From NCBI RefSeq assembly GCF_004342625.1, contig NZ_SMAH01000004.1, positions 1 through 64,000 on the forward strand: a stretch of 64,000 nt of DNA, read 5' to 3'. Position numbers and translations under genes: made by a program. Of the stretch, positions 18,555 to 29,389 are shown piece by piece. This DNA is from Tepidimonas ignava. GTDB taxonomy: Bacteria; Pseudomonadota; Gammaproteobacteria; Burkholderiales; Burkholderiaceae_C. Each line of letters starts with the position of its first letter. Within the stretch, counting starts at the first letter, position 1. The notes beneath the pieces are model-generated. The model saw only the letters and a program-made list of their open reading frames with translations, had not been told where the DNA came from and ran no database searches.

Positions 18555-21149
18555 TCAGACCGCCACATCCTTGGCCGTCTCGACGTATTCGTCGATCTGG
18601 TCGAAGTTCATGTAGCGGTACACCTCGCCGGCCTTTTGGTTGATGACGCCCATTTCCGTCATGTACTCCTCGACCGTGGGCAGGCGGCCCAGGCGCGAGG
18701 CGATGGCGGCCAGCTCCGCCGAGGCCAGGAACACGTTGGTGTTGCGCCCCAGCCGGTTGGGGAAGTTGCGCGTGCTGGTAGACACGACGGTGGCGCCTTC
18801 GCGCACCTGGGCCTGGTTGCCCATGCACAGGCTGCAGCCGGGCATTTCGGTGCGCGCGCCGGCGGTGCCGAAGGTGGCGTAGTAGCCTTCCTTGATGAGC
18901 TCGTTTTGGTCCATCTTGGTCGGCGGCGCCACCCACAGGCGCACCGGGATGTCACGCTGACCCTGCAGCAGCTTGGCCGCGGCGCGGAAGTGGCCGATGT
19001 TGGTCATGCACGAGCCGATGAAGGCCTCGTCGATCTTGGTGCCGGCCACCTCGGACAGCGGACGCGCGTCGTCCGGGTCGTTGGGGCAGCACAGGATGGG
19101 CTCCTTGATCTCGTTGAGATCGATCTCGATGACCGCGGCGTACTCGGCGTCGGGGTCGGCTTCGAGCAGCTGCGGGTTGGCCAGCCACGCCTCCATGGCC
19201 TTGATGCGGCGCGCCAGCGTGCGCGCGTCCTGGTAGCCGTTGGCGATCATCCACTTCAGCAGCACAATGTTGCTCTGCAGGTACTCGATGATCGGTTCCT
19301 TGTTGAGCTTGATCGTGCAGCCCGCCGCGGAGCGCTCGGCCGAGGCGTCGGACAACTCGAACGCCTGCTCGACCTTGAGGTCAGGCAGACCTTCGATTTC
19401 GAGGATGCGGCCGGAGAAGATGTTCTTTTTGCCTTTTTTCTCGACCGTCAGCAGCCCCTGCTTGATCGCGTAGTAGGGGATGGCGTGCACCAGGTCGCGC
19501 AGCGTGATGCCCGGCTGCATCTGGCCCTTGAAGCGCACCAGCACCGACTCGGGCATGTCCAGCGGCATGACGCCGGTGGCCGCGGCAAACGCCACCAGGC
19601 CCGAGCCGGCCGGGAAGCTGATGCCAATCGGGAAGCGCGTGTGCGAGTCGCCGCCCGTGCCCACCGTGTCGGGCAGCAGCATGCGGTTGAGCCACGAGTG
19701 GATGACGCCGTCGCCCGGGCGCAGGCTGACGCCGCCGCGGCTGCTGATGAAGGCGGGCAGCTCGCGGTGCATCTTCACGTCCACCGGCTTGGGGTAGGCG
19801 GCCGTGTGGCAGAACGATTGCATCACCAGGTCGGCGCTGAAGCCCAGGCAGGCCAGGTCCTTGAGCTCGTCGCGCGTCATCGGCCCGGTGGTGTCCTGGC
19901 TGCCGACGGTGGTCATCTTGGGCTCGCAGTACGTGCCCGGGCGGATGCCCTTGCCCTCCGGCAAGCCGCAGGCGCGCCCGACGATTTTTTGCGCCAGCGT
20001 GTAGCCCTTGCCCGAGTCCACGGGCGCCTTGGGCAGGCGAAACACCGTCGACGGCGGCAGACCCAAAAATTCGCGCGCCTTGCCGGTCAGGCCGCGACCG
20101 ATGATGAGGTTGATGCGGCCGCCCGCGCGCACCTCGTCCAGCAGCACGTCGCTTTTGAGCTGGAAGGTGGCGATGACTTCGCCGTTCTTCTCGATCTTGC
20201 CGTCGTAGGGGTAGACGTCGATGACGTCGCCAAACTCGATCTTGCTGACGTCCACCTCGATGGGCAGCGCGCCGGAGTCTTCCTGCGTGTTGAAAAAGAT
20301 CGGCGCGATTTTGCCGCCCAGCGTCACGCCACCAAAGCGCTTGTTGGGCACGTAGGGGATGTCTTCACCGGTCCACCAGATGACGCTGTTGGTGGCGGAC
20401 TTGCGGCTGGAGCCGGTGCCCACGACATCGCCCACGTAGGCGACGAGGTGGCCTTTTTCCTTGAGCTTTTGCAGCACGCTGATGGGGCCGCGTTTGCCGT
20501 CTTCGTCCGGCTCGAACGGCGCATCGGGGCGCTTGTTTTTGAGCATGGCCAGCGCGTGCAGCGGGATGTCCGGGCGGCTCCAGGCGTCCGGTGCGGGCGA
20601 CAGGTCGTCGGTGTTGGTCTCGCCGGGCACCTTGAACGCCGTCACCGTGATCTTGCGCGGCACTTCGGGGCGCGACAGGAACCACTCGGCATCGGCCCAG
20701 CTTTGCATGACGGCCTTGGCGTACGCGTTGCCAGCTTGCACCTTTTCGGCCACGTCGTGGAAGGCGTCGAACATCAGCAGGGTCTTTTTCAAACCCTCGG
20801 CCGCCACCGGCGCCACCTCGGGATCGTCCAGCAGGTCGATCAGCGGCTTGACGTTGTAGCCGCCCACCATCGTGCCCAGCAGCTCGGTGGCCTTGGCCTT
20901 GCTGATGAGGCCCACTTGGATGTCGCCGTGCGCCACGGCGGCCAGGAAGCTGGCCTTGACCTTGGCGGCGTCGTCCACCCCCGGCGGCACGCGGTAGGTC
21001 AGCAGCTCCAGCAGGAACTGCGGGTCTTCGCCGGCAGGCGGGTTTTTGATCAGCTCGATCAGCTCGGCGGTTTGCTGCGCGGTCAGCGGCAGCGGCGGGA
21101 TGCCCAGCGCGGCGCGCTCGGCCACATGTTGACGGTAGGCTTGCAGCAT
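18555..21149 (-). CDS. acnB: Aconitate hydratase B
   Basis: The main TCA-cycle aconitase, interconverting citrate and isocitrate with a [4Fe-4S] cluster. The 864-residue protein begins [16 protein letters not shown] and shows the AcnB order: N-terminal HEAT-like domain, swivel domain with [13 protein letters not shown], then the catalytic domains with cluster cysteines in [15 protein letters not shown] and GCSLCMGN. Length matches the family. The frame is open further upstream to 21476, but the ATG at 21147-21149 is the standard start. It is the last gene of the minus-strand mdh-citE-acnB group and is followed by a clear terminator. Confidence 0.97.
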   Translation of the reverse strand: MLQAYRQHVAERAALGIPPLPLTAQQTAELIELIKNPPAGEDPQFLLELLTYRVPPGVDDAAKVKASFLAAVAHGDIQVGLISKAKATELLGTMVGGYNVKPLIDLLDDPEVAPVAAEGLKKTLLMFDAFHDVAEKVQAGNAYAKAVMQSWADAEWFLSRPEVPRKITVTAFKVPGETNTDDLSPAPDAWSRPDIPLHALAMLKNKRPDAPFEPDEDGKRGPISVLQKLKEKGHLVAYVGDVVGTGSSRKSATNSVIWWTGEDIPYVPNKRFGGVTLGGKIAPIFFNTQEDSGALPIEVDVSKIEFGDVIDVYPYDGKIEKNGEVIATFQLKSDVLLDEVRAGGRINLIIGRGLTGKAREFLGLPPSTVFRLPKAPVDSGKGYTLAQKIVGRACGLPEGKGIRPGTYCEPKMTTVGSQDTTGPMTRDELKDLACLGFSADLVMQSFCHTAAYPKPVDVKMHRELPAFISSRGGVSLRPGDGVIHSWLNRMLLPDTVGTGGDSHTRFPIGISFPAGSGLVAFAAATGVMPLDMPESVLVRFKGQMQPGITLRDLVHAIPYYAIKQGLLTVEKKGKKNIFSGRILEIEGLPDLKVEQAFELSDASAERSAAGCTIKLNKEPIIEYLQSNIVLLKWMIANGYQDARTLARRIKAMEAWLANPQLLEADPDAEYAAVIEIDLNEIKEPILCCPNDPDDARPLSEVAGTKIDEAFIGSCMTNIGHFRAAAKLLQGQRDIPVRLWVAPPTKMDQNELIKEGYYATFGTAGARTEMPGCSLCMGNQAQVREGATVVSTSTRNFPNRLGRNTNVFLASAELAAIASRLGRLPTVEEYMTEMGVINQKAGEVYRYMNFDQIDEYVETAKDVAV

Positions 21150-21174
21150 GGTCGTGCTCCAGTCGGGAAAAGCA

Positions 21175-22182
21175 TTAGGAAAGCAGGCCGCGCACCGGCT
21201 GCGGCAGCGCCACGCCGGTGGCGTGCGCGCGTTGCAGCACCTGCCAAAAATAGCGGAACGAAGCCCGGTCGTGCAAATGACCCTGGTAGGCGATCGGCGC
21301 CCACTGCGCAGCGGCGGCGCGCTCGATGATCTCGGCGGCGCGCTGCACCTCGTCCAGCGGCGGGCGCAGCGCCGTGACGATCGGCTCGATCTGGTCGGGG
21401 TGGATGCTCCACATGCGCGTGTAGCCAAACTCGCGCGCGGCGCGCTGCGCGGCGGCGGCCACCGCGGCGCGGTCACGAAACTCGGTCACCACGCAGTGCG
21501 ACGGCACCTTGCCGTGCGCGTGCGCGGCACTGGCGATGTCCAGCTTGGCGCGGCGCACCAGCGGGTGGCTGAATTGGCCTTGCAGCGTCATGGCCTCGGC
21601 CGGGATGGCCCCTCCGTGCGCCGAGACAAAATCCATCAGCCCAAAGCTGAGCGAGGCCACGCGCGGGTGCGCGGCGATGTCAAACGCCCGATGCACCGCC
21701 AGCGGCGACTCGATCAGCGCGTGCAGCGGCAGCTCCGGGGCGCCGGCCGCAGCCACCGCCGCGGCGGCACGCTCGACGTCGGCCACCGACTCCACCTTGG
21801 GGATCATCAGGTGCGTCAGGCGCGCGCCCACCGCCCCGACGATCGTGGCCACGTCGGCTTCGAAGGCCGGGTGATCCACCGGGTGCACGCGCACCCCCAC
21901 GCGCGGCGGCACCGGCGCGGTCCAGTCCAGCCCACGCACCAGCTCCACCACCAGCGCGGCGTGCTCGGCCTCGCCCCCCACCGGGGCGCCGTCTTCGCAG
22001 TCCAGCGTGACGTCGAAGACGCACACGCCGTCGCGCTGCGCCCACTCGGCCTGCAGCGCGAGGCTTTTGCGCATGCGCGCCTCGACCCCGGCGTAGTGGT
22101 CGCACACCGGCAGCGCGACCACACCCGCCGACGCGCCCAGCAGGACGTGGGCGGGATGCAGCGGCGCCGCGGCGGTGGTCAT
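21175..22182 (-). CDS. HpcH/HpaI aldolase / citrate lyase beta-like protein
   Basis: A CitE-like TIM-barrel lyase of 335 residues. The metal-binding acidic motifs are present: [12 protein letters not shown] (about 55-66), HLMIPKVES (about 123-131) and [12 protein letters not shown] (about 154-165). In bacteria such proteins act as malyl-CoA or citramalyl-CoA lyases, thioesterases or similar; no citrate lyase alpha or gamma gene is nearby, so the name citrate lyase would be misleading. Lying between acnB and mdh, it probably works on a C4/C5 dicarboxylate or CoA thioester. Substrate cannot be read from sequence. Confidence 0.85.
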   Translation of the reverse strand: MTTAAAPLHPAHVLLGASAGVVALPVCDHYAGVEARMRKSLALQAEWAQRDGVCVFDVTLDCEDGAPVGGEAEHAALVVELVRGLDWTAPVPPRVGVRVHPVDHPAFEADVATIVGAVGARLTHLMIPKVESVADVERAAAAVAAAGAPELPLHALIESPLAVHRAFDIAAHPRVASLSFGLMDFVSAHGGAIPAEAMTLQGQFSHPLVRRAKLDIASAAHAHGKVPSHCVVTEFRDRAAVAAAAQRAAREFGYTRMWSIHPDQIEPIVTALRPPLDEVQRAAEIIERAAAAQWAPIAYQGHLHDRASFRYFWQVLQRAHATGVALPQPVRGLLS

Positions 22183-22198
22183 CGGCGTGGCTCCGGCG

Positions 22199-23185
22199 TC
22201 AGAGCAGGTGCGCGACGGCGGCGCGCTCTTCTTCCAGCTCGGCCAGGGTTTTGTTCAGGCACTGCTGGCTGAACTCGTCGATCGGCAAACCTTCGACGAC
22301 GGTGTACTCGCCGCCCTCGCAGGTGACGGGGAAGCCAAACATCACGTCCTGCGGGATGCCGTACCAGCCCTGCGACGGGACGCCCATCGTGACCCACTTG
22401 CCTTGGGTGCCCAGTGCCCAGTCACGCATGTGGTCAATGGCGGCGTTGGCCGCCGACGCCGCCGAGCTCAGGCCACGCGCCTCGATGATGGCCGCGCCGC
22501 GCTTGCCCACCGTGGGCAGGAAAACGTTGCGGTTCCAGTCTTCGTCGTTGATCATGGCCTTGACCGACTGGCCCTCGATGGTGGCGAAGCGGTAGTCGGC
22601 GTACATGGTGGGCGAGTGGTTGCCCCACACGCACAGCTTTTCGATGCTGGAGACGGGCTTGCCGGTCTTGGCGGCGATTTGCGACAGCGCCCGGTTGTGG
22701 TCCAGCCGCAGCATGGCGGTGAAGTTCTTGGCCGGCAGGTCGGGCGCCGACTTCATCGCGATGTAGGCGTTGGTGTTGGCCGGGTTGCCCACCACCAGCA
22801 CCTTGACGTTGCGCGACGCCACCGCGTTGAGCGCCTTGCCCTGCGCGGTGAAGATCTGCGCGTTGGCCGACAGCAGGTCCTTGCGCTCCATGCCCGGGCC
22901 ACGCGGACGCGCGCCCACCAGCAGCGCGTAGTCGGTGTCCTTGAACGCGGTCATCGGGTCGCTGTGCGCTTCCATGCCAGCCAGCAGCGGGAACGCGCAG
23001 TCCTCCAGCTCCATCATCACGCCCTTGAGGGCTTTTTGCGCCTTCTCGTCGGGGATTTCCAGCAGCTGCAGGATCACCGGCTGGTCCTTGCCCAGCATCT
23101 CACCCGAAGCGATGCGAAACAGCAGCGCGTAACCGATCTGGCCAGCGGCACCGGTGACGGCGACGCGCACAGGCTTTTTGCTCAT
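22199..23185 (-). CDS. mdh: Malate dehydrogenase
   Basis: NAD-dependent oxidation of malate to oxaloacetate in the TCA cycle. The 328-residue protein opens with the dinucleotide-binding [15 protein letters not shown] (about 7-21), has the [15 protein letters not shown] substrate loop (about 92-106), and the catalytic His in [11 protein letters not shown] (about 186-196). A GGAGAA ribosome-binding site precedes the ATG. It is the first gene of the mdh-citE-acnB group and is transcribed from a good sigma-70-type promoter in the region shared with the divergent gntR. Confidence 0.98.
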   Translation of the reverse strand: MSKKPVRVAVTGAAGQIGYALLFRIASGEMLGKDQPVILQLLEIPDEKAQKALKGVMMELEDCAFPLLAGMEAHSDPMTAFKDTDYALLVGARPRGPGMERKDLLSANAQIFTAQGKALNAVASRNVKVLVVGNPANTNAYIAMKSAPDLPAKNFTAMLRLDHNRALSQIAAKTGKPVSSIEKLCVWGNHSPTMYADYRFATIEGQSVKAMINDEDWNRNVFLPTVGKRGAAIIEARGLSSAASAANAAIDHMRDWALGTQGKWVTMGVPSQGWYGIPQDVMFGFPVTCEGGEYTVVEGLPIDEFSQQCLNKTLAELEEERAAVAHLL

Positions 23186-23222
23186 GGGGTTCTCCAGTTA
23201 CAGGTGGGGTACAACGGCCCCG

Positions 23223-23251
23223 AGTGTACCCTGGTAAACCCTAGGCGTCAA
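23223..23251 (-). promoter_or_regulatory. mdh promoter
   Basis: On the minus strand TTGACG (23246-23251) and TACACT (23223-23228) are separated by exactly 17 bp, a near-consensus sigma-70 promoter. Transcription would start about 30 bp before the mdh ATG. The palindrome at 23263-23274 lies 11 bp upstream of the -35 box. Confidence 0.75.
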
Positions 23252-23252
23252 T

Positions 23253-23280
23253 TTGTCTTATGTCTTATATAAGATATGAT
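23253..23280 (+). promoter_or_regulatory. gntR promoter
   Basis: TTGTCT (23253-23258) and TATGAT (23275-23280) with a 16-bp spacer form a likely plus-strand promoter for the GntR gene. The 12-bp palindrome lies entirely within the spacer, an arrangement expected for autorepression. Confidence 0.6.
23263..23274. promoter_or_regulatory. Candidate GntR operator TCTTATATAAGA
   Basis: A perfect 12-bp palindrome in the 143-bp region between mdh and gntR. Read on the minus strand, its right half is followed by a second ATAAGACA, giving a directly repeated half-site (TATAAGACATAAGACA). GntR/HutC regulators usually bind AT-rich palindromes of this size near their own gene. It overlaps the gntR promoter and sits just upstream of the mdh -35 box, so one site could control both. 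Confidence 0.65.
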
Positions 23281-23328
23281 TGCGCTTGAACAACATGGGC
23301 GCCGTCCCTGGCGCCCGTCCCGCCAACC

Positions 23329-24132
23329 ATGACGATCGAACGCCCACCCGCACGGCGCGTCCCCAGCGCCCCGGCCGATGCCCCCGCCGGCAGCGGCGGT
23401 GTGGGCGCGCCCGCGTTCAGCCCGCTGTACCAGCAAATCAAGGCGCTGATCCTGCAAAGCCTGCAAGCCGGCGAGTGGCGCCCGGGCGACCTGATCCCGA
23501 GCGAGCAGGAGCTGGCAGCGCGCTACAAGGTCAGCCAGGGCACGGTACGCAAAGCCATTGACGAACTGGCCGCCGACAACCTGCTGGTGCGCCGGCAGGG
23601 CAAGGGCACGTTCGTCGCCACCCACGCCGAGCAGCACGTGCAGTACCGCTTTTTGCGCCTGCACCCCGACCACGGCGACCGCGCCAGCGAAGGCCCCGCC
23701 ACGCGCGACATCCTGGCCTGCCGCCGCGTGCGCGCCAGCGCCGACGTCGCCGCCGCGTTGCAGCTGCGCGCCGGCGAAACCGTCGTGCAGGTCACGCGTG
23801 TGCTGGGCTTGGGGGGCGTGCCCACGATTTTGGAAGACCTGTGGCTGCCCGGGCAGGCCTTTCGCGGGCTGACGATGGACACGCTGACCGCCTACGCCGG
23901 CCCCATGTACGCGCTGTTCGAGAGCGAATTTGGCGTGCGCATGGTGCGCGCCGAGGAGCGCCTCAAGGCCGTCGCGGCCAGCCCGGCGGCCGCCGCGCGG
24001 CTGGCGGTGCCGGCTGGCACGCCGCTGCTCAGCGTCGAGCGGCTCGCCTACACCTACAACGGCGTGCCGATGGAGCTGCGCCGCGGCCTGTACCGCACCG
24101 ACCGGCACCACTACCGCAACGAACTCAGTTGA
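23329..24132 (+). CDS. GntR-family (HutC subgroup) transcriptional regulator
   Basis: A 267-residue regulator with an N-terminal winged helix-turn-helix (about 40-105; SPLYQQIKALILQSL, then IPSEQELAARYKVSQGTVRK) and a C-terminal UTRA ligand-binding domain (about 120-262). The first 35 residues are a Pro/Ala-rich tail. UTRA domains sense small metabolites. Placed between mdh-citE-acnB and sdhCDAB-gltA, it probably controls TCA-cycle genes in response to a metabolite of the cycle; the ligand is not known. No strong Shine-Dalgarno sequence is visible before the ATG. Confidence 0.9.
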   Translation: MTIERPPARRVPSAPADAPAGSGGVGAPAFSPLYQQIKALILQSLQAGEWRPGDLIPSEQELAARYKVSQGTVRKAIDELAADNLLVRRQGKGTFVATHAEQHVQYRFLRLHPDHGDRASEGPATRDILACRRVRASADVAAALQLRAGETVVQVTRVLGLGGVPTILEDLWLPGQAFRGLTMDTLTAYAGPMYALFESEFGVRMVRAEERLKAVAASPAAAARLAVPAGTPLLSVERLAYTYNGVPMELRRGLYRTDRHHYRNELS

Positions 24133-24258
24133 GGCACTGCAGTCATGTTGCATTGCAATAGAATCCGACAGTTTCCCGTCAGTGAACTGACCGACGATCG
24201 CGGCCCGCGCGTCGCGCGCTGACGGCAGCGAGCGCGGCCCCACCCCAGGAGAACCCCC

Positions 24259-24690
24259 ATGACGCCCATGCGACCTGCGCGGCCCGAGTTTCGCAACATC
24301 AACGCCTTCAAAGACCTCACCACCTACCGGCTGCCGGTGGCCGGCTGGGTGTCCATCCTGCACCGCGCCAGCGGCGGGCTGATGTTCCTGCTGTTGCCGT
24401 TCGTGGTGTGGATGATGGACGCCTCGCTGTCGTCGGAGCTGTCGTACGGTGCGTTCACCGCCGCTTTTGACGCGGGCGTTGGTTTCGTACCCGGTTGGTT
24501 CCTCAAACTGGTGGTGCTGGCGCTGATCTGGGCTTACCTGCACCACTTCTGCGCCGGCGTGCGTCACCTGATCATGGACGCCACGCACAAGGTGGACAAG
24601 GCGTTTGGCCGCTCGTCGGCCATTGTCACGCTGGTGGTCAGCCTGGCGCTGACCGCGTTGCTGGGCGCCAAGCTGTTCGGCCTGTACTGA
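24259..24690 (+). CDS. sdhC: Succinate dehydrogenase cytochrome b556 subunit
   Basis: Membrane anchor subunit of complex II, binding haem b and quinone with SdhD. The 143-residue protein has three hydrophobic helices, the quinone-site SILHRASGG motif (about 32-40) and the haem-ligand helix YLHHFCAGVRHLIMD (about 94-108). A good AGGAG ribosome-binding site lies eight bases before the ATG. First gene of sdhCDAB; the 126-bp gap after gntR contains a TAGAAT hexamer (24159-24164) that could be the -10 of the operon promoter. Confidence 0.96.
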   Translation: MTPMRPARPEFRNINAFKDLTTYRLPVAGWVSILHRASGGLMFLLLPFVVWMMDASLSSELSYGAFTAAFDAGVGFVPGWFLKLVVLALIWAYLHHFCAGVRHLIMDATHKVDKAFGRSSAIVTLVVSLALTALLGAKLFGLY

Positions 24691-24713
24691 TCCACTCGAC
24701 GGAGTAACGACAA

Positions 24714-25079
24714 ATGGCAGTCAACTACGGCTCCAAGCGCGTCGTCACCGGCGCGCACTACGGTTTGCGCGACTGGCTGGTGCAGCGCATCACGGCGGTG
24801 CTGATGGCGCTGTTCACGCTGGTGCTGCTGGCGCAGGTCGTCGTCCACGCCGGGCCGCTGGGCTACGAGGGCTGGGCCGGCATCTTCGCCGCGCCGTGGA
24901 TGAAATTCCTCACCTTCGCGGTGGTCGTCGCGCTGGCGTGGCACGCCTGGGTCGGCGTGCGCGACATCTGGATGGATTACATCAAGCCCGTGGGGCTGCG
25001 TCTGGCCCTGCATGTGTTCACCCTCGTCTGGCTGGTCGGTTGCACGGGCTGGGCGTTTCAAGTGCTGTGGAGGCTGTAA
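24714..25079 (+). CDS. sdhD: Succinate dehydrogenase membrane anchor subunit
   Basis: The second small hydrophobic anchor of complex II, 121 residues with three transmembrane helices. The segment ALAWHAWVGVRDIWMDY (about 71-87) contains the conserved His and Asp/Tyr residues of the haem and quinone site. It follows sdhC by 23 bp and is followed by sdhA after only three bases, consistent with one operon. Confidence 0.95.
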   Translation: MAVNYGSKRVVTGAHYGLRDWLVQRITAVLMALFTLVLLAQVVVHAGPLGYEGWAGIFAAPWMKFLTFAVVVALAWHAWVGVRDIWMDYIKPVGLRLALHVFTLVWLVGCTGWAFQVLWRL

Positions 25080-25082
25080 GCC

Positions 25083-26891
25083 ATGACCGTCGTCACCACC
25101 AACCTTCCCCGTCGTCGCTTCGACGTCGTCATCGTCGGCGCGGGCGGCTCGGGCATGCGCGCCTCGCTGCAGCTGGCGCGCGCCGGCCTCAACGTCGCGG
25201 TGCTGTCCAAGGTTTTCCCCACCCGCAGCCACACCGTCGCGGCCCAAGGCGGCATCGGCGCGTCCTTGGGCAACATGTCCGAGGACAACTGGCACTACCA
25301 CTTCTACGACACCGTCAAGGGCTCGGACTGGCTCGGTGACCAGGACGCCATCGAGTTCATGTGCCGCGAGGCGCCCAAAGTGGTGTACGAGCTGGAGCAC
25401 ATGGGCATGCCGTTCGACCGCAACCCGGACGGCACCATTTACCAGCGCCCCTTTGGCGGCCACACCGCCAACTACGGCGAAAAGCCCGTGCAGCGCGCCT
25501 GCGCCGCCGCCGACCGCACCGGACATGCGATGCTGCACACGCTGTACCAGCAAAACGTGGCGGCGCGCACGACGTTTTTTGTCGAGTGGATGGCGCTGGA
25601 CCTGATCCGTGACGCCGACGGCGATGTGGTGGGCGTGACCGCGCTGGAGATGGAAACCGGCGACATCTACATCCTGGAAGCCAAGGCCACGCTGCTGGCC
25701 ACCGGCGGCGCCGGACGCATCTACGCCGCCAGCACCAACGCCTTCATCAACACGGGCGATGGCCTGGGCATGGCGGCGCGCGCCGGCATCCCGCTGCAGG
25801 ACATGGAGTTCTGGCAGTTCCACCCGACCGGCGTGGCCGGCGCCGGCGTGCTGCTGACCGAAGGTTGCCGTGGCGAAGGCGCGATCCTGCTCAACGCCAA
25901 CGGCGAGCGCTTCATGGAGCGCTACGCCCCGACGCTGAAAGACCTGGCGCCGCGCGACTTTGTCAGCCGCTGCATGGACCAGGAGATCAAGGAAGGGCGC
26001 GGCTGCGGTCCCAACAAGGACTACATCCTGCTCAAGCTCGACCACCTGGGCCCCGAGACCATCCACAAGCGGCTGCCCTCGGTGTACGAAATTGGCATCA
26101 ACTTCGCCAACGTCGACATCACCAAAGAGCCCATCCCCGTGGTGCCGACGATCCACTACCAGATGGGCGGCATTCCCACCAACATCAACGGCCAGGTGGT
26201 GGTGCCGGACGGCCAGGGCGGCCAGAAGATTGTCAACGGCCTGTACGCGGTGGGCGAGTGCTCCTGCGTCAGCGTGCACGGCGCCAACCGGCTGGGCACC
26301 AACTCGCTGCTGGACCTGCTGGTGTTTGGTCGTGCCGCGGGCAACCACATCGTGGCCAACCTGGACCGTGGCCGCGAGCACAAGCCCCTGCCCAAAGACG
26401 CCGCCGACCGCACGTTGGCCCGCCTGGCGCGGCTGGAGAGCTGCCGTGACGGCGAATACGCGCAAAACGTCGCCAACGACATCCGCGCCACGATGCAGCA
26501 GCACGCGGGCGTGTTCCGCACCCAGGCCAGCATGGACGAAGGCGTGCGCAAAATCAACGCCATCCGCGAGCGCGTGGCCCACATCGGTCTGAAGGACACC
26601 TCCAAGGTGTTCAACACCGCGCGCATCGAGGCGCTGGAGGTGGAAAACCTGATCGAGGTGGCGCAGGCGACGATGACTTCGGCCGCCGCGCGCAAGGAGT
26701 GCCGCGGCGCCCACACCGTCAAGGACTACGAGCGCCCGGCCGACGACCCCGAGTGCCCGCTGGGCCGCAACGACAAGGAGTGGATGAAGCACACGCTGTG
26801 GTTCAGCGACGGCAACCGCCTGGAGTACAAGCCGGTCAACCTCAAGCCGCTGACCGTGGCGTCCATCCCGCCCAAGGTGCGCACGTTCTGA
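25083..26891 (+). CDS. sdhA: Succinate dehydrogenase flavoprotein subunit
   Basis: Catalytic subunit of complex II, oxidising succinate to fumarate. The 602-residue protein has the FAD-binding [18 protein letters not shown] (about 14-31), the covalent FAD His in [10 protein letters not shown] (about 49-58), HPTG in the active site (about 247), and [13 protein letters not shown] (about 399-411). The family length and motifs are intact. The ribosome-binding site GGAGG lies in the last codons of sdhD. Confidence 0.98.
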   Translation: MTVVTTNLPRRRFDVVIVGAGGSGMRASLQLARAGLNVAVLSKVFPTRSHTVAAQGGIGASLGNMSEDNWHYHFYDTVKGSDWLGDQDAIEFMCREAPKVVYELEHMGMPFDRNPDGTIYQRPFGGHTANYGEKPVQRACAAADRTGHAMLHTLYQQNVAARTTFFVEWMALDLIRDADGDVVGVTALEMETGDIYILEAKATLLATGGAGRIYAASTNAFINTGDGLGMAARAGIPLQDMEFWQFHPTGVAGAGVLLTEGCRGEGAILLNANGERFMERYAPTLKDLAPRDFVSRCMDQEIKEGRGCGPNKDYILLKLDHLGPETIHKRLPSVYEIGINFANVDITKEPIPVVPTIHYQMGGIPTNINGQVVVPDGQGGQKIVNGLYAVGECSCVSVHGANRLGTNSLLDLLVFGRAAGNHIVANLDRGREHKPLPKDAADRTLARLARLESCRDGEYAQNVANDIRATMQQHAGVFRTQASMDEGVRKINAIRERVAHIGLKDTSKVFNTARIEALEVENLIEVAQATMTSAAARKECRGAHTVKDYERPADDPECPLGRNDKEWMKHTLWFSDGNRLEYKPVNLKPLTVASIPPKVRTF

Positions 26892-26922
26892 CGCCGCCGT
26901 CCCTACGCCGGAGACCACCGAC

Positions 26923-27624
26923 ATGGCCACACGCACATTCAAAATCTACCGTTACGATCCGGACAAGGACGCCAAGCCTTACATGCAGACGCTGCAGGTG
27001 GAGCTGACCACCGAGCGCATGCTGCTGGACGCCTTGGTCAAGCTCAAGGAGATCGACCCCACGCTGTCGTTCCGGCGCTCCTGCCGCGAGGGCGTGTGCG
27101 GCTCCGACGCGATGAACATCAACGGCAAAAACGGCTTGGCGTGCCTGACCAACCTGCGCACGCTGCCCGACACGATCGTACTCAAGCCGCTGCCGGGGCT
27201 GCCCGTGATCCGCGACCTGATCGTGGACATGACGCTGTTTTTCAAGCAGTACCACTCGATCAAGCCGTACCTGATCAACGACACGCCGCCGCCCGAGAAA
27301 GAGCGGCTGCAGTCGCCCGAGGAGCGCGAGGAGCTCAACGGCCTGTACGAGTGCATCCTGTGCGCGAGCTGCTCCACCAGCTGCCCGAGCTTCTGGTGGA
27401 ACCCGGACAAGTTCGTCGGCCCGGCCGGCCTGCTGCAGGCCTACCGCTTCATCGCCGACAGCCGCGACCAGGCCACCGCCGAGCGGCTGGACAACCTGGA
27501 AGACCCGTACCGCCTGTTCCGTTGCCACACGATCATGAACTGCGTGGACGTGTGCCCCAAGAGCCTCAACCCGACCAAGGCCATCGGCAAGATCAAGGAG
27601 CTGATGGTGCGCCGCGCCGTTTGA
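26923..27624 (+). CDS. sdhB: Succinate dehydrogenase iron-sulfur subunit
   Basis: Carries electrons from SdhA to the quinone site through three clusters. The 233-residue protein has the [2Fe-2S] ligands in [12 protein letters not shown] (about 51-62), and the ferredoxin-like motifs [12 protein letters not shown] (about 145-156) and [17 protein letters not shown] (about 206-222) for the [4Fe-4S] and [3Fe-4S] clusters. It follows sdhA by 31 bp with a GGAG site upstream. Confidence 0.98.
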   Translation: MATRTFKIYRYDPDKDAKPYMQTLQVELTTERMLLDALVKLKEIDPTLSFRRSCREGVCGSDAMNINGKNGLACLTNLRTLPDTIVLKPLPGLPVIRDLIVDMTLFFKQYHSIKPYLINDTPPPEKERLQSPEEREELNGLYECILCASCSTSCPSFWWNPDKFVGPAGLLQAYRFIADSRDQATAERLDNLEDPYRLFRCHTIMNCVDVCPKSLNPTKAIGKIKELMVRRAV

Positions 27625-27646
27625 GGCCTTGCCGGAGCCCGGGGCC

Positions 27647-27964
27647 ATGGACGACCGCACGCCGCTGGATGAGCGCGAGCTGGCGCGTCTGCGCTGGCGC
27701 TGTCGCCGTGGCCTGCTGGAAAACGACCTGTTCATCGAGCGCTTTTTCGCGCGCCACGGCGACACCCTGACGGTGCGGCAGGCGCGCGGCCTCGCGGCGC
27801 TGATGGACCTGGCCGACAACGACTTGCTGGACCTGCTGCTGCGCCGCCGCGAGCCCGAAGGCGCGCTGGCCACGCCCGAGGTGATCGAAGTGCTGGCGTT
27901 GCTGCGCACCCCCAACCCCCACGACAACCCACCCACCGCCACGACGAGCAAGGACTCCCCATGA
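27647..27964 (+). CDS. sdhE: SdhE-type FAD assembly factor
   Basis: A small helical protein of 105 residues that helps attach FAD covalently to SdhA. The family motif [15 protein letters not shown] (about 18-32) is clear. The C-terminus is longer than the roughly 80-90 residues of most homologues, with a Pro/Asn/Thr-rich tail after LRTPNP. The ATG at 27647 is chosen; an in-frame TTG at 27629 is less likely. Its stop overlaps the gltA start by 4 bp, coupling the two. Confidence 0.92.
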   Translation: MDDRTPLDERELARLRWRCRRGLLENDLFIERFFARHGDTLTVRQARGLAALMDLADNDLLDLLLRRREPEGALATPEVIEVLALLRTPNPHDNPPTATTSKDSP

Positions 27965-29271
27965 AACTGCAAGCCCACAAGGCCACCCTGTCGTTCTCGA
28001 ACGGCGCGCCCAGCGTCGAGCTGCCGATCTACTCCGGCACGATGGGGCCGGACGTCATCGACATCCGCAAGCTGTACGCCCAAACCGGCATGTTCACCTA
28101 CGACCCGGGCTTTTTGTCCACGGCGTCGTGCCAGTCGGCCATCACCTACATCGACGGCGACAAGGGCGAACTGCTGTACCGCGGCTACCCGATCGAGCAG
28201 CTGGCCACGCAGTGCGACTACATGGAAACCTGCTACCTGCTGCTGTACGGTGAGCTGCCCAACGCGCAGCAAAAAGCCGAGTTCACCGAGCGTGTGACCA
28301 AGCACACGATGGTGCACGAGCAGATGCAGTTTTTCCTGCGCGGGTTCCGCCGTGACGCGCACCCGATGGCGGTGCTGACCGGCCTGGTGGGCGCGATGTC
28401 GGCCTTCTACCACGACAGCACCGACATCAACAACCCCGAGCACCGCGAAATCGCCGCCATCCGCCTGATCGCCAAGATGCCCACGCTGGTGGCGATGGCG
28501 TACAAGTACGGCATTGGCCAGCCCTACATCTACCCGCGCAACGACCTCAGCTACGCGGGCAACTTCCTGCGCATGATGTTCGCCACGCCGTGCGAGGACT
28601 ACACCGTCAACCCGGTGCTGGAGCGGGCGATGGACCGCATCTTCATCCTGCACGCGGACCACGAGCAAAACGCCTCCACCTCCACCGTGCGTCTGTGCGG
28701 CAGCTCCGGCACCAACCCGTTTGCGGCGATCGCCGCCGGCGTGGCCTGCCTGTGGGGCCCGGCCCACGGCGGCGCCAACGAGGCGTGCCTCAACATGCTG
28801 GAAGAAATCCAGGCCATGGGCGGCGTGGCCAAGATCGGCGAATTCATCGCCAAGGTCAAGGACAAGTCCTCGGGCGTGCGCCTGATGGGCTTTGGCCACC
28901 GCGTTTACAAAAACTACGACCCGCGCGCCAAACTGATGCAGGAGACCTGCCACGAGGTGCTGGGCGAGCTGGGCCTGGACAACGACCCGCTGTTTGCGCT
29001 GGCGCGCAAGCTGGAGCAAATCGCGCTGGAAGACGACTACTTCGTGCAGCGCAAGCTGTACCCCAACGTCGACTTTTACTCCGGCATCGTGCAGCGCGCC
29101 ATCGGCATCCCGGTCAGCCTGTTCACCGGCATCTTCGCGTTGGCGCGCACCGTGGGCTGGATCGCCCAGCTCAACGAAATGCTGGCCGACCCCGAGTACA
29201 AGATCGGCCGCCCGCGCCAGTTGTTCACCGGCGCGGCGCGACGCGACGTCCAGCCGATCGAGCAGCGCTGA
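27961..29271 (+). CDS. gltA: Citrate synthase
   Basis: Condenses acetyl-CoA and oxaloacetate, the entry step of the TCA cycle. The 436-residue protein is a type II hexameric citrate synthase by length; the catalytic His lies in [15 protein letters not shown] (about 229-243), the second His/Arg in [16 protein letters not shown] (about 309-324), and the catalytic Asp in VDFYSGIV (about 366-373). It ends the sdhCDAB-sdhE-gltA operon and is followed by a strong terminator. Confidence 0.98.
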   Translation: MKLQAHKATLSFSNGAPSVELPIYSGTMGPDVIDIRKLYAQTGMFTYDPGFLSTASCQSAITYIDGDKGELLYRGYPIEQLATQCDYMETCYLLLYGELPNAQQKAEFTERVTKHTMVHEQMQFFLRGFRRDAHPMAVLTGLVGAMSAFYHDSTDINNPEHREIAAIRLIAKMPTLVAMAYKYGIGQPYIYPRNDLSYAGNFLRMMFATPCEDYTVNPVLERAMDRIFILHADHEQNASTSTVRLCGSSGTNPFAAIAAGVACLWGPAHGGANEACLNMLEEIQAMGGVAKIGEFIAKVKDKSSGVRLMGFGHRVYKNYDPRAKLMQETCHEVLGELGLDNDPLFALARKLEQIALEDDYFVQRKLYPNVDFYSGIVQRAIGIPVSLFTGIFALARTVGWIAQLNEMLADPEYKIGRPRQLFTGAARRDVQPIEQR

Positions 29272-29325
29272 TGCCCCACGGCCGCACCTGGCTTGCGGCC
29301 GTCGCCTTGGGCACCGATCGACGCC

Positions 29326-29351
29326 ACGGCCTACAATCGTAGGCCGTTTTT
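29326..29351 (+). terminator. Rho-independent terminator after gltA
   Basis: A 9-bp perfect stem ACGGCCTAC/GTAGGCCGT with loop AATC (29326-29347) followed by TTTTT (29347-29351). It would end the sdh-gltA transcript 55 bp after the gltA stop. The left arm also contains TACAAT (29332-29337), which could be the -10 box for leuC, so the same bases may serve both roles. Confidence 0.88.
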
Positions 29352-29389
29352 ATGCCGCCACAGGCCTCACCCTGCACACGCCAACCACC

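Noticed and set aside
18498-21329. Very long plus-strand open frame across acnB
   Set aside because: It mirrors acnB codons (high GC at third positions leaves the antisense frame open); acnB has complete motifs.
24564-26942. Long minus-strand open frame across sdhC-sdhD-sdhA
   Set aside because: Antisense shadow of sdhA and its neighbours, with no family features.
29280-29300. Hairpin GGCCGCA/TGCGGCC just after gltA
   Set aside because: No T-run follows; the hairpin at 29326-29351 is the better terminator.
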